Shown in pieces: positions 8,667-18,751 of a stretch of 64,000 bases of DNA. Made by a program: the position numbers and the translations under genes. The stretch lies in the NCBI RefSeq assembly GCF_001375495.1, contig NZ_LN831058.1, positions 1,570,768-1,634,767 of the forward strand. The letters run 5' to 3'. This stretch comes from Flaviflexus massiliensis (lineage in GTDB: Bacteria > Actinomycetota > Actinomycetes > Actinomycetales > Actinomycetaceae). Each line of letters starts with the position of its first letter. Positions within the stretch are counted from its first letter, which is position 1. The notes below the pieces were generated by a model. That model was given only the letters and a program-made list of their open reading frames with translations, had not been told where the DNA came from and did no database searches.

Positions 8667-10107
8667 GAACAAGCCTGGTGTGATGAGGGGGCAGCAATCC
8701 AATTCTGGCGTGTCATCCGTGTGGTCAGCTGGCGGTCTCATCGCAGCCGTTGTGGCATTGCTCCTTGCCGTGTCCTTCGGTGTTGCTCTACCCGGCAGTG
8801 ATAGCTCACTGCCCGCGAACCCCAACTTTGGTGGTGGTCCGGCCGCGGCGGGAGCCGCAGTGGAACCAACGGGAGAAACAACCGAGGTCACGGTCGTGGC
8901 AACCGCAGACATGACCTACGAGCCAGCCGTCATTGATGTGCCTGCCGGCAACGAACTCGTTGTTACCCTCGTGAACGAGGATGACAAGAACGGGCACGAC
9001 CTCGTGATCGGGGACGTGCAGTCATCGCGCGTGCAGCCAGGTCAGTCAGAAACGATCAACTTCGGCACGCAGTCCTACTCCCAAGAAGGCTACTGTTCGG
9101 TTGCTGGGCACAGGCAGATGGGCATGACCCTCGACGTGGTTGTCGATGGCAGCGAAGCTGGCACTGGTGGCCACGACAGCCATGCGGCCACTCAAACCAT
9201 TCCCGATGTTGATGGTGCGGAGATTGGCGAGGTCTATCCTGCGGCTCTCGAGCCCCTGCCAGAATCTGATGGTCCGGTTACCCACGAAGTCACCTTCACG
9301 GTCACGGAAGTACCCCTCGAGGTAGCACCTGGGCTGTGGCAGACCAGGTGGACATTCAACGGCGGCTCCATGGGGCCAGTCCTGCGGGGACGGGTGGGAG
9401 ACACCTTCGAGATCACTCTCGTCAACGATGGCACCATTGGGCACTCGATCGACTTCCATGCTGGTGCACTCGCACCGGACGAGCCCATGCGAACGATCGC
9501 TCCCGGTGAAGAGCTGGTATACCGCTACACGGCAACCCGCTCGGGAATCTGGATGTACCACTGCTCGACAGCACCCATGTCCACCCACATTTCGGCTGGC
9601 ATGCACGGCGCGGTCATCATCGAACCCGATGACCTTGACCCGGTTGATCGCGAATATGTTGTTGTTCAATCCGAGGTATACCTCGCTAATGAAGCTCACT
9701 CTGCAGAGGAAGCGGAGGAACTCGACGCCGATAAGATCGTTGCTGGCAACCCCGACCGCGTTGTCTTTAACGGTGTTGCCAACCAGTACGACCAAGAACG
9801 CTTCGAAGCCCGCGTTGGTGAACGAGTCAGATTCTGGGTACTGGACGCCGGACCGAACGTACCGTTGGCATTCCACATCGTTGGGGGACAGTTCGATACC
9901 ACCTGGAGTGAGGGAACCTACCTCATCCGTCAAGGTGCATCCTGGACTGGGGCAACCGATGGTGGGTCGCAGGTACTGTCCCTGCTACCTGCCGAAGGTG
10001 GATTCGTGGAACTCGAATTCCCCGAGGCCGGCAACTACGCGGTCGTCAACCACATCATGAGTGAAGCCGAACGCGGCGCACACGGATTCGTGCACGTCAC
10101 TGAGTAA
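8659..10107 (+). CDS. nirK: Copper-containing nitrite reductase with N-terminal cupredoxin domain
   Basis: Reduces nitrite to nitric oxide outside the cytoplasmic membrane. Residues 22-44 are a membrane anchor. Residues 75-165 are an extra blue-copper domain with His113, Cys146, His151 and Met154 or Met156 as ligands. The two-domain NirK/AniA core follows: type 1 copper ligands His262, Cys302, His310, Met315; catalytic Asp265; type 2 ligands His267, His301 and a His in VNHIMSE; catalytic His in AFHIVGG. The Cys302-His310 spacing of 8 fits the AniA class. The start is the ATG at 8659, behind GGAGG. It is the last gene of the operon and is followed by a terminator. No nitric oxide reductase gene lies nearby. 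Confidence 0.93.
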   Translation: MSENKPGVMRGQQSNSGVSSVWSAGGLIAAVVALLLAVSFGVALPGSDSSLPANPNFGGGPAAAGAAVEPTGETTEVTVVATADMTYEPAVIDVPAGNELVVTLVNEDDKNGHDLVIGDVQSSRVQPGQSETINFGTQSYSQEGYCSVAGHRQMGMTLDVVVDGSEAGTGGHDSHAATQTIPDVDGAEIGEVYPAALEPLPESDGPVTHEVTFTVTEVPLEVAPGLWQTRWTFNGGSMGPVLRGRVGDTFEITLVNDGTIGHSIDFHAGALAPDEPMRTIAPGEELVYRYTATRSGIWMYHCSTAPMSTHISAGMHGAVIIEPDDLDPVDREYVVVQSEVYLANEAHSAEEAEELDADKIVAGNPDRVVFNGVANQYDQERFEARVGERVRFWVLDAGPNVPLAFHIVGGQFDTTWSEGTYLIRQGASWTGATDGGSQVLSLLPAEGGFVELEFPEAGNYAVVNHIMSEAERGAHGFVHVTE

Positions 10108-10190
10108 GCAGGTATCACGTATCGGAGGAGACATCGGACCTTCTGGAATGAGAAAACTGTCCTGAACGAATGAGATTGCTATCCTCAACG

Positions 10191-10222
10191 AATTGGCACC
10201 CCTGGCGGGGTGCCAATTTCCT
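10191..10222 (+). terminator. Intrinsic terminator downstream of nirK
   Basis: AATTGGCACCCC and GGGGTGCCAATT form a perfect 12-bp stem with the tetraloop TGGC, followed by TCCTTTAACTT. Confidence 0.85.
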
Positions 10223-10366
10223 TTAACTTCTCACATCAGAAAATACCTGGTCTCCATAGTCCATCCGCACCTCAGTGGAGTACGTTAGATAGGGAAGTCA
10301 TCACCGCGAGGTATTTGTTTGAATGCTGATTGCGTTGAACAAAGACCGGGAAGGGGAAAGGTTGAG

Positions 10367-10717
10367 ATGAACGTGGAAAATCGGATCACGGTAGATACCC
10401 CTGCGACATGTGTCTATGACGCCAATTGCACGATGTGTGCGAAGCTTGCGAGGTGGGCACAGAAGCGAACCGATGTGCAGTTCACCGGGTATGCAGACCT
10501 GACCCATCGCGGAGTAGACCCCAGCGAGTATGAGTCTTACCTGGTTTTTGCTGGTGAGACCGTTGAGCGCGGGCACTGTGCCGTTGCTGCAGTGCTCAAG
10601 ACCATGGGGCTCCCATGGAAGCTTCTTGGCACAGTGGTCGGGGCCCGGGTTTTCGATTCGCTGGGAAGAAAGGTCTATGCAGAAGTAGCTGAGCGCAGGA
10701 GCTGCTCAACCTCGTAG
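10367..10717 (+). CDS. DCC-family thiol-disulfide oxidoreductase-like protein (DUF393)
   Basis: Small cytosolic protein of 116 residues in the DCC (DUF393) family, thioredoxin-fold-like proteins with an N-terminal C-x-x-C. Seen here are VYDANCTMCAKLARW (Cys21 and Cys24), the later AVAAVLKTMGLPW helix and a C-terminal RVFDSLGRKVYAEVAERR that resembles the family end. Substrate and partners are unknown. I use the ATG at 10367, preceded by a purine-rich stretch (GGGAAGGGGAAAGG); an in-frame TTG lies 48 nt further upstream. It is a single-gene unit, convergent with the broken MMPL gene. Confidence 0.8.
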   Translation: MNVENRITVDTPATCVYDANCTMCAKLARWAQKRTDVQFTGYADLTHRGVDPSEYESYLVFAGETVERGHCAVAAVLKTMGLPWKLLGTVVGARVFDSLGRKVYAEVAERRSCSTS

Positions 10718-10751
10718 GTGCACCTGGCTCAGTATGTTCGGGAGTTAGAGT

Positions 10752-10786
10752 GACGGGTGGCGTTGCTGGTGGCAAGACCACCCGTC
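10752..10786. terminator. Terminator between DCC gene and MMPL pseudogene
   Basis: GACGGGTGG (10752-10760) and CCACCCGTC (10778-10786) form a 9-bp GC-rich stem with a 17-nt loop between two convergent genes. No strong U-tract on either side. Confidence 0.55.
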
Positions 10787-10793
10787 GATCAAC

Positions 10794-13351
10794 TCAATCG
10801 TGGGTGCCGAACCTGTTGTAGATCTTCACCAGTGGCTTTGGTGCCCACCAGTTCCATTTGCCCAGCAGGGTCATCGTTGCCGGAACGAGCAGCATACGAA
10901 CAAGGGTTGCGTCGAGTGCAACGATAATTACGAGGGCGACACCGACCTGTTGGACGACTGCGAGCTCGCCGAAGACGAAGCCAATGAACACGGCAATGAT
11001 GATCGCTGCGGCCGAGGTGATGATCCGACCGGACCGCTGAAGTCCGGATGCCACCGCATCATTGTTCGCGTAACCCCTGTCCCAATACTCCTTGATCCGA
11101 GCAAGGAGTAAAACCTCGCAGTCCATGGCCAGACCGAAAGCGAACGCGAGAGCAATAGCCACAACGTAGGCGTCAAGCCCAGGTAGGGCCTCGAGGCCCA
11201 GGTAACCGTTCTCAAAGAGATCCACACTGTGAGTCCAAGGGATGCTAAGAGTGAAAGCCCATTGAGAAGGACGGTCTTGAGAGGGGCCATGAGGGACACG
11301 GTCATGAGGAACAAGTAGGAAAAAGACTGCAATGACAATGATGAGGAGGGCAGGTGGGAGACCCTCAGCAAGCGACCCATTGAAGTCCATCTGCAACGCA
11401 GCATTGCCTCCACCCTGAACTCAACATCGACATGAATTGAGCGAATGTCAGAGACGATATTCCCGACTTCGATGCTGAGCGAATCTTCAACATCGAGATC
11501 AAGGCTAATACGAGTGAGATCGGCACTTGCACCCTCGGTGAAGGTCAGTGCCGCATCGGGATATGTTTCCGCCAAGATTGTTGCGAGCTTACTGTTGGCT
11601 ACCTGATCGACGGGGATTTCGGCGAGAACGGTGATGTCGGGGGTGGCGAATGCTGGGTACTGCTCCGATAGGAGGGCGATTGCTTGCCCATCATCAGATT
11701 TCTCGGGAATGTAATTCTTATAGGAGGAGCGCAGGTGTAGATTGCCGATCAGGAGTGCGATGATCACCAGCAGTGCCCCGAGAACGATGAAGATCGGCCA
11801 CGGACGATCGTGCACAAAGTGAGCGATTTTGGAGAATACTCCATGATCGGTAGCTTCGTCCCAAATACCTTGAGTGAGCTTCCGCAACCCCGGCACCTTT
11901 GACAGATTTGAAGGGGCGGGCCAGATTGTTTCCGAAAAGGCTGATGAGTGCGGGTACGAGGGTGATCGAAGTAAAAACTGCCAAGATCACCGTGATAACG
12001 CCGCCCATGGAAATCATCTGTAGCGTTTGTGCTTCCATGACCAGCGGGGCCGTAATGGAGGCGGCGATGGCCATGCCGGAGAAGAACACGGTGCGACGGG
12101 CCGTTGAGGTCGTGGTTTGGCTTGCGGTGGACCGCATACCATTCAATTCGCTTGCTTGTTCCTTTGTCGGGGCCTTTGGAATGTCACTGACATCTGGCTC
12201 ATACCCAAGATCGGGAAGATGTCGTTGATTCTCCTCCCGGTAGCGAGCAACAATCAGCAGGTCGTAATCGATCGATAATCCGAGACCAATAATCGAAATG
12301 ATGTTAATGACGAAGGAATCGACAGTCGTGACCTTAGCAAGAATCTAGAGCACTCCCATCCCTACCGCGATCGTAGAAATTGCCCCAATGAGTGGCGGTC
12401 CCGCTGCAAGCAAACCACCAAACACCACGACCATGAGGAAGGCGCGATGAGGAGGCCAATAGACTCAACCATCACCAGATCCTGCTGCACCCGAGCAATG
12501 ACAGCAGCCGTTGTCAAGTCCAATGAATGAACGTGAGTAGTAACTTCGGGAACGATCTCGGCTAGGCTGGATGATGCATCATCAAGCTCGGCAAGGACAG
12601 CTTCCTGGGTTGAGTTCTGCTCATCCTCCGATTGTCCGGATTCCAGTTCGATGACAACAACCTGGCCATTCTCATCACTTGCAATGAGCGAACTGAGACT
12701 CATTGCCATCAGATGCTGGTTCCTCTGCATTGCCAGATACCTCATTGTTAACAGGTGCTTCATCACCGCTACCGGTTCCCTCCGATGGGGTGATCGCGAG
12801 AAGTGAATTGAGCTCCCGATCGATCTCAGCACCGACTTGGTCGATGGCAGCCTGCTTTTCAGCGTCAATCTGCTCCTGTGCCACAGCGGCTGACTGAGGA
12901 TCGACTGAGGCAAGAGCATCAATTTCCTTCTGGGCTTCCGTGAAACCACTCTCCACCTCGGCGAGTGCCTGCTGCCGCTGGGATTCGACTTCTTGCCTAA
13001 TATCCAGAGCGAAGACCGGGTAGGAGAGAACACTCTCGACCCCGTCAAGTTCCATGAGGTCATCGGCAAGCGTGAGAACTCTTCTCGATACGGCGCAATC
13101 GTCGGCGAGCTGCTCCGCGGTCGACCCATTGATCAGATAGCTGACTGAGACTGCTTCATTCTCACTGTCGTCAAAGACCACCGATGATTCCGTGTTCGGC
13201 GAGACGGGATGCCAGTACTGAGGGAGCCAAACAGGGAGGTGCCACCTACCCCTGTGAAGACGAGCATGAGAGAAAGTCCGATAAAGACAATCCAACGTGA
13301 AGCGGTAGTGCGCGGATGATGTGACACAAGTCGACCAAGCCACGCTAACAC
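10794..13351 (-). pseudogene. Broken MMPL-family (RND-type) membrane transporter gene
   Basis: Remains of one large lipid or drug exporter of the MMPL family. The N-terminus (MLAWLGRLVSHHPRT), a coiled-coil-rich extracellular loop, the first transmembrane block (IDYDLLIVARYREE), the central HFVHDRPWPIFIVLG restart and the second block (FAFGLAMDCEVLLLARIKEYW) follow in the correct order, but in different frames. I count frame changes near 13210, 12700, 12445, 11900, 11400, 11320 and 11225, plus an in-frame TAG at 12347-12345. At least seven lesions make sequencing error unlikely as the sole cause. The last 60 codons to the stop are intact. Confidence 0.9.
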
Positions 13352-13604
13352 CAGTCCATCATCTCTGGTTCATTATGGGAAAATGCCCAGTACGCGGTAC
13401 CTCACATTCTGAACAATGCACAGCGAGGATCCAGTCTTCCGCCTTTGAGGAAAGACCGTGACCCGGGAAGATGCTGGATGGGCTCGGCCATCACGGTTGG
13501 CGCGCTCAGGTCCCTAACCCTTGAATGTTCAACTCGTCACAATGCCTTCGTGCAAGGGTACCGGACGTTACGGGAGCCTTGCATGGGGGCCGCGGACTTT
13601 CAAC

Positions 13605-15062
13605 TTAGGGGGTGCCCCACCCGTTGGTGGTCAATTTTCCGGGAAGTACTCCGCTGTGTGGCGCGAATTCAATGAGCTCGGAATCCTTTTTCTGATTTTC
13701 GTAGTCTTTGAGGCTGGCAACCACCCAGTTTGTGAGTGCAATGAGCCCGATGAGATTGACGATGGTAACGAATGCCATGGCAGTGTCCATCAACGTCCAC
13801 ACGAACGAGATCGCCAATAGAGCCCCGATACCGGAGCTAATGACTGCGGTGAGCTGTGCAGCGCGCTGACACGCAACTGAGGTCTTGCCGAGGAATACGA
13901 GATTTGCATCCGCATACGCGTACGCGCCAAGAATTGAAGAGAATGCGAAGAAGAAAACCATGATGGAAAAAGGAACCGCCATCCAATCACCAAGTGTTGC
14001 GGTCACAGCATCCGAGGTGATGTGTGAAGAAGCGGAGTCGTCAATACCTCGAAGATCAATGACTCCCGAGGTCAAAATAATGAAGCCAGTCGCGGTACTG
14101 ACAAGCATGGTGTCAAAAAAGACGCCAAGTGACTGAATCAGACCCTGAGAAACCGGGTGATCAACCGTCGCCGTCGCTGCGGCATTCGGATTGGTCCCCA
14201 TGCCGGCTTCGTTCGAGAAGAGACCTCGGCGCACACCATTGAGGATTGTGGCAAGAATTCCACCAGCGCTACCAGCGAGTGTCTCATTGAGTCCGAAAGC
14301 CGAGGCGAAAACATCCCGGAAGAAGCCAGGAAGAGCATCGATATTAAGAACAATGATCGCGAGCGCGGTGATGATGTAGCCAAGCGCCATGACCGGAGAG
14401 ATGAATTCGGTGGCCTTCGCGATGCTTCGAACTCCACCGATGAGAACCACTGCAGTACTGATAACGATGAGGGCAGCAGATACCCAGAGTGGAATGTTGT
14501 GGGTGCCGTAGAGCACACCCGAAATTGAGTTTGCCTGAACCATGGGCATGGCGACAATCATGGAAAAAACCATGAAAATCGCAAAAAGGTTGGCAAGTAG
14601 CTTGGAGCCCGTGCCGTGGAGAATATAGGTGGCAGGACCGCCCCGGAAAGTGCCACCCGCATGACGTTGCTTGAAGATTTGGGCCAGTGTTGCTTCCGCG
14701 AAAGCGGTTGCCATGCCGAAGAATGCGACCACCCACATCCAAAACAGTGCCCCGGGGCCACCAAGTATCATGGCGAGAGCGACACCTGTAATGTTGCCGA
14801 TCCCGATCCGGGTTGCCATACCGATAGCGAATGCCTGGAAGGAAGAAATTCCACCACGCGCTCCTCGCCTTGACTCTTTCAGGTGAGAGACCATTGACCG
14901 TACGTGACGGAACTGGACTCCACGAGTGCGAATCGTGAGGTAGATGCCGGTGCCGGTCAGTGCAAGAATGATGATCCATGTGTAGATCCAGTCATTGACT
15001 CCCGTCAGCCACTCCGTTGCCGATACGGTGAAACGTGAAATAGTTGCCTGGATCTCTGCCAT
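13605..15062 (-). CDS. Sodium:alanine/glycine symporter (AGCS family)
   Basis: Sodium-coupled amino acid importer of the AGCS (AlsT/DagA) family, 485 residues with about ten to eleven membrane segments. Family marks are GISSFQAFAIGMATRIGIGN near residue 75 (the sodium-binding/GNI region), the EATLAQIFKQR helix, and LFSNEAGMGTNPNAAATA, a hallmark AGCS signature. GGAG precedes the ATG at 15062. It stands between two decayed genes and appears intact. The upstream 180 bp hold its promoter, which I could not fix. The substrate is most likely alanine or glycine. Confidence 0.92.
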   Translation of the reverse strand: MAEIQATISRFTVSATEWLTGVNDWIYTWIIILALTGTGIYLTIRTRGVQFRHVRSMVSHLKESRRGARGGISSFQAFAIGMATRIGIGNITGVALAMILGGPGALFWMWVVAFFGMATAFAEATLAQIFKQRHAGGTFRGGPATYILHGTGSKLLANLFAIFMVFSMIVAMPMVQANSISGVLYGTHNIPLWVSAALIVISTAVVLIGGVRSIAKATEFISPVMALGYIITALAIIVLNIDALPGFFRDVFASAFGLNETLAGSAGGILATILNGVRRGLFSNEAGMGTNPNAAATATVDHPVSQGLIQSLGVFFDTMLVSTATGFIILTSGVIDLRGIDDSASSHITSDAVTATLGDWMAVPFSIMVFFFAFSSILGAYAYADANLVFLGKTSVACQRAAQLTAVISSGIGALLAISFVWTLMDTAMAFVTIVNLIGLIALTNWVVASLKDYENQKKDSELIEFAPHSGVLPGKLTTNGWGTP

Positions 15063-15245
15063 GTTCTTTTACTCCTCAATCTTCCAAGGGGAATCGTCCC
15101 ACAGGTCAGGGCCGCCACCTGAATCGAAGGTCACGGACTCCCACACGCTGGGACGGGTCAACTAATATTGCGAGATATTCGACCATCAAATTGCCTGAAT
15201 CGAACATTATTTGGGCGGTTGGATTCTCCTCAGATCTTCAGATAG

Positions 15246-16092
15246 GAAAGAGGGGAAGATCCCGTCAACATACTGATCTTGGGTTCCGACTCGAGAATCT
15301 CGGCGGGCGATCCAGGACAGTGGGAGGCTGGAGCGCAACGTACCGATGCGATCATGTTGCTCCACATTTCAGGTGATCGCCCGCGTGTTGCTGCCATCTC
15401 CACTCCCCGCGATACGTGGGTTGATTTCCCTGAACATGGTGAAGCGAAGATTAATGCCGCGTTCTCGTTCGGCGGCCCCACTTTCATGATTCATACGTTC
15501 GAACAACTAACGGATGTTCGTATTGATCATTTTGTTGTCACTGACTTTGAGTCGTTTTCAACCATGTCCGATGCGTTGGGTGGAGTACGTATTCGACTCA
15601 GCTCTCGTTTGGAAACCCCCGATGGGATGATTCCGGCAGGCGACCAGCGACTAAATGGAGAGCAAGCCTTGGCGTATGTTCGCCAACGCTATGGCCTGTC
15701 TGGCGGTGACTTTTCGAGAGTGCAACGGCAACCAGAACTGGATACGATCAATCATGAGCGAAATGTTCAATAAGAACATTCTCAGCGACATGGGAGAGCT
15801 AACGAAGTTTGTGGAAACGGTTGCCCAGTCGGTGTCGGTTGATGAAGGGTTCTCCATCGGAGAGATGAGGGACCTGCTGATTTCCAGCAGGAACTTGCGA
15901 TCCGGCTATATTAGCTCCCTGACGATTCCGCATGGAGGAACGGGATGGTCGCCCGATGGTCGCCAGTCAACCGTCCTCTCGGATGAGGAGCATGCCAGGC
16001 CGCTCTTCGAGGCAATCAAACACGATGATCTCAGAGCCTTCCTCGATACCGACCCCGAAGGCGTGACGAGGTTGCCGGTTGAGCCCGAATAA
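15246..16092 (+). pseudogene. Broken LytR-CpsA-Psr (LCP) phosphotransferase gene
   Basis: LCP proteins attach polymers such as teichoic acid or capsule to peptidoglycan. Here the domain starts abruptly with EDPVNILILGSDSR directly after an in-frame TAG (15243-15245), so the membrane anchor is missing. It continues with TDAIMLLHISGDRPRVAAIS, STPRDTWVDFP, KINAAFSFGG and GEQALAYVRQRYGL. Near 15732 one extra base shifts the frame; the rest (WIRSIMSEMFNKNIL to the stop at 16092) is in the next frame. Both lesions suggest a dead gene. It lies just ahead of rarA. Confidence 0.85.
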
Positions 16093-16180
16093 GGTCTCCA
16101 CTTGACCAAAGAGTACGGGCCAACCGAAGGGTTTGTGGCTCCGAACATCAGCAGTTGGCACCTGAAGCTAGACTAGTTCT

Positions 16181-17524
16181 GTGGATTTGTTCGATAACGC
16201 TGGGATGGAGCCCGAGGGGATTCCGAGTGATGCAGGGGCGCCCCTCGCAGTTCGTATGCGACCCCGCGGCATTGACGATGTGCTGGGGCAGGATCATCTT
16301 CTTGCCCCCGGTTCACCATTGCGTAGACTGATCGAATCTGACGGCACGGATGCCGGACCATCCTCCGTTATTCTCTGGGGCCCCCCAGGAACTGGAAAAA
16401 CCACGCTGTCCTATTTGATTGCTCGGAGCGGTGCACGCAAGTTTGTTGAACTATCCGCAGTATCGGCAGGAGTGAAGGAACTGCGTGCGGTCATCTCCGA
16501 AGCCCGCCGTCATCTCACCACCTCCGGCGCAGAGACAGTTCTCTTCATTGATGAGGTGCACCGGTTCTCAAAAACACAGCAGGATGCACTCTTGCCCGCC
16601 GTGGAGAACAGGTGGGTTATTCTTGTCGCTGCTACGACCGAGAATCCATCCTTTTCAATTGTGACGCCCCTCCTGTCGCGTTCCATCATGCTGACTCTGC
16701 AAGGCCTTGAACCCGAGCACATTGGTGAATTGCTTGAGAGAGCAGTGAAAGATAAGAGGGGACTGGCAGGGAAATTTACACTTCCCGAAGACTCCAGAGC
16801 CATGATTGTGCGGCTTGCAGGTTCAGATGCGAGGCGGAGCCTCACCGTACTGGAAGCCGCTGCTGGGACAACTGCCGCCCGCAAGGACAGCACCATCACC
16901 ATCGAGGACGTGTCGGAAGCGATCGATGTTGCGGCCATGGCCTACGACAGGGATGGCGATGCTCACTACGATGTGATCTCCGCCTTCATTAAGTCCATAC
17001 GCGGCTCCAATGTTGATGCAGCCATGCACTATCTGGCACGAATGTTGGAGGCGGGGGAGGACCCCCGCTTTGTTGCTCGCAGGCTCATGATCTCGGCTGC
17101 CGAGGATATTGGTATGGCGGACCCATCGGCACTGCAGACGGCAACGGCTGCAGCCCAATCCGTGGCTTTGGTGGGCATGCCCGAAGCCCGGATCATCCTT
17201 GCTGAAGCGGTTGTTCATCTCGCAACAGCGCCGAAGTCGAACGCAGCCTACAACGCAATCAATGCGGCGATTAAGGATGTGCGTGACGGCAAGGTTGGGA
17301 CCATCCCCAATCACTTGCGTGATGGCTCCGTATGGGCCTCCCGCCAAACCGGTGCCGGTGAGGGCTACAAGTATGCTCACGACTATCCCGGTCATGTGGT
17401 GGCCCAGCAGTATCTGCCCGATGAGCTGGTGGGTACCCGCTACTACGAGCCCACGGAGAACGGTTTCGAGTCACAAATCACGCCTAGATTGGCGAGATTC
17501 CGCTCCATTGTTGATGGAGAGTAG
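16181..17524 (+). CDS. rarA: Replication-associated recombination protein A (MgsA/RarA AAA+ ATPase)
   Basis: AAA+ ATPase of the clamp-loader clade that acts at stalled replication forks. Of 447 residues, the N-terminal part has [20 protein letters not shown], Walker [10 protein letters not shown], Walker [12 protein letters not shown] and sensor 1 [11 protein letters not shown]. The C-terminal oligomerisation region contains [20 protein letters not shown] and [13 protein letters not shown], both family signatures. GTG start at 16181 with a weak ribosome site. It is followed, after about 110 nt, by rpsD. Confidence 0.96.
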   Translation: MDLFDNAGMEPEGIPSDAGAPLAVRMRPRGIDDVLGQDHLLAPGSPLRRLIESDGTDAGPSSVILWGPPGTGKTTLSYLIARSGARKFVELSAVSAGVKELRAVISEARRHLTTSGAETVLFIDEVHRFSKTQQDALLPAVENRWVILVAATTENPSFSIVTPLLSRSIMLTLQGLEPEHIGELLERAVKDKRGLAGKFTLPEDSRAMIVRLAGSDARRSLTVLEAAAGTTAARKDSTITIEDVSEAIDVAAMAYDRDGDAHYDVISAFIKSIRGSNVDAAMHYLARMLEAGEDPRFVARRLMISAAEDIGMADPSALQTATAAAQSVALVGMPEARIILAEAVVHLATAPKSNAAYNAINAAIKDVRDGKVGTIPNHLRDGSVWASRQTGAGEGYKYAHDYPGHVVAQQYLPDELVGTRYYEPTENGFESQITPRLARFRSIVDGE

Positions 17525-17560
17525 TGGTACGCTTGTTCGGTTGCTTCGGCAACTTTCCCT

Positions 17561-17585
17561 GGGGCCTTAGCCACGAGGTGGCCCC
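17561..17585 (+). promoter_or_regulatory. Hairpin in the rpsD leader
   Basis: Between rarA and rpsD, GGGGCC (17561-17566) can pair with GGCCCC (17580-17585), or GCCAC with GTGGC inside it. It ends about 50 nt before the rpsD start. It could terminate rarA or be part of an S4 autoregulatory leader, as known for rpsD in other bacteria; the sequence does not decide. Confidence 0.35.
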
Positions 17586-17633
17586 GCATCACTGATACCC
17601 AGTGGTGTGCAAATTGAATTCGACAGGAGAATT

Positions 17634-18254
17634 ATGGCTAATTCACGTTCCCGTAAGCAGGTGCGCCTTTCGCGTGCACTCGGTATTGCACTGACCCCGA
17701 AGGCTGAGCGCTACATGCAGCGCCGCCCCTACCGTCCTGGTGAGCACGGCCGTGGCCGCACCAAGGACTCGGACTACTCGGTCCGTCTGAAGGAGAAGCA
17801 GCGTCTGCGCGCCCAGTACGGCATTCGCGAGTCGCAGCTGCGCACCATCTTTGAAGAGGCACACCGCATTGAGGGCCAGACCGGTGAGAACCTGGTTGAG
17901 CTCCTCGAAATGCGCCTCGATGCTCTCGTGCTCCGTGCTGGCTTCGCCCGCACCATCGCACAGGCACGCCAGGTAGTTGTGCACCGCCACATTGTTGTTG
18001 ACGGCAAGATCGTTGACCGTCCCTCGTTCCGCGTGAAGCCCGGCCAGACCATCCAGGTCAAGGCCAAGTCGCAGGCTTCGGACCAGTTCCTCATGGCTGC
18101 CGCCGGTGTGCACCGTGACGTTCTGCCCGACGTTCCCGAGTACCTCGACGTTCAGATCGAAAAGCTGAACGCCACCCTCGTTCGTCGCCCGAAGCGTGCT
18201 GAGGTCCCCGTGACCTGCGACCACCAGCTGGTCGTTGAGTACTACTCGCGCTGA
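17634..18254 (+). CDS. rpsD: 30S ribosomal protein S4
   Basis: Primary 16S rRNA-binding protein that nucleates assembly of the 30S body. The 206-residue sequence starts MANSRSRKQVRLSRALG and has the S4 RNA-binding domain (LEMRLDALVLRAGFARTIAQ, VHRHIVVDGKIVDRPSFRV) at about 95-160. It lacks the N-terminal zinc cysteines, so it is the zinc-free type. I use the ATG at 17634 with AGGAGA just upstream rather than the longer open frame. It stands outside the main ribosomal operons, next to rarA, and has a strong terminator. Confidence 0.97.
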   Translation: MANSRSRKQVRLSRALGIALTPKAERYMQRRPYRPGEHGRGRTKDSDYSVRLKEKQRLRAQYGIRESQLRTIFEEAHRIEGQTGENLVELLEMRLDALVLRAGFARTIAQARQVVVHRHIVVDGKIVDRPSFRVKPGQTIQVKAKSQASDQFLMAAAGVHRDVLPDVPEYLDVQIEKLNATLVRRPKRAEVPVTCDHQLVVEYYSR

Positions 18255-18263
18255 TCTTCGTTT

Positions 18264-18306
18264 GTGCGCCCTGGGCAGGATATGCTCAGGGCGCACTGCT
18301 TTTTCG
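18264..18306 (+). terminator. Intrinsic terminator of rpsD
   Basis: GTGCGCCCTG (18264-18273) and CAGGGCGCAC (18287-18296) form a perfect 10-bp stem, followed by TGCTTTTTCG. It ends just ahead of the DUF948 gene. Confidence 0.9.
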
Positions 18307-18322
18307 TCCCAAAGGATCAGCC

Positions 18323-18664
18323 ATGGAGATCACGCTCGGCGGCATCGCCGCTATCATCGCAGCCCTCGCTTTTGTTGCGCTTGTCATCTTTCTTATTCGC
18401 CCGCTTACGAAGTTGGGGAAGACTTTCGATGAACTGACGGTCTCGGTTGAGAAGCTGACCGACGAGACCCTGCCCGCACTGACGAATGCTGCCGAGGCAG
18501 TAGCGCGTACCAATGGCCAGTTGGAGCGTATTGACACGATCACGTCGGCCGCAGCCAGGACCGCGGAAGACCTGTCTGCCACGACCACGCTCGTGACCTC
18601 CACAATTGCGGCACCGTTCTTGGCGGTGCGCCGCGCGTTCGGAAAGCGCGGTCAGCGGCGGTAG
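18323..18664 (+). CDS. DUF948 membrane-anchored protein
   Basis: Small protein of 113 residues with one N-terminal membrane segment (about 6-27, GGIAAIIAALAFVALVIFLI) and a cytosolic amphipathic, coiled-coil-like stretch rich in Thr, Glu and Leu (VSVEKLTDETLPALTNAAEA), as in DUF948 proteins. It ends in a basic tail. Role unknown; genes of this type often sit just before alaS in actinobacteria. Confidence 0.8.
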   Translation: MEITLGGIAAIIAALAFVALVIFLIRPLTKLGKTFDELTVSVEKLTDETLPALTNAAEAVARTNGQLERIDTITSAAARTAEDLSATTTLVTSTIAAPFLAVRRAFGKRGQRR

Positions 18665-18751
18665 AATAGCCGCTAGTTTGTCCCCGATAGGGGGAGGCCC
18701 GTAACTTCCCCTCATTCCATGAGCCGCTCCGCGGCATAGCAAAGAGGAACC

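Noticed and set aside
18680-18720. Hairpin before alaS as a possible T-box or attenuator
   Set aside because: The pairing is short with a G-U pair, and no T-box sequence or U-tract is present.
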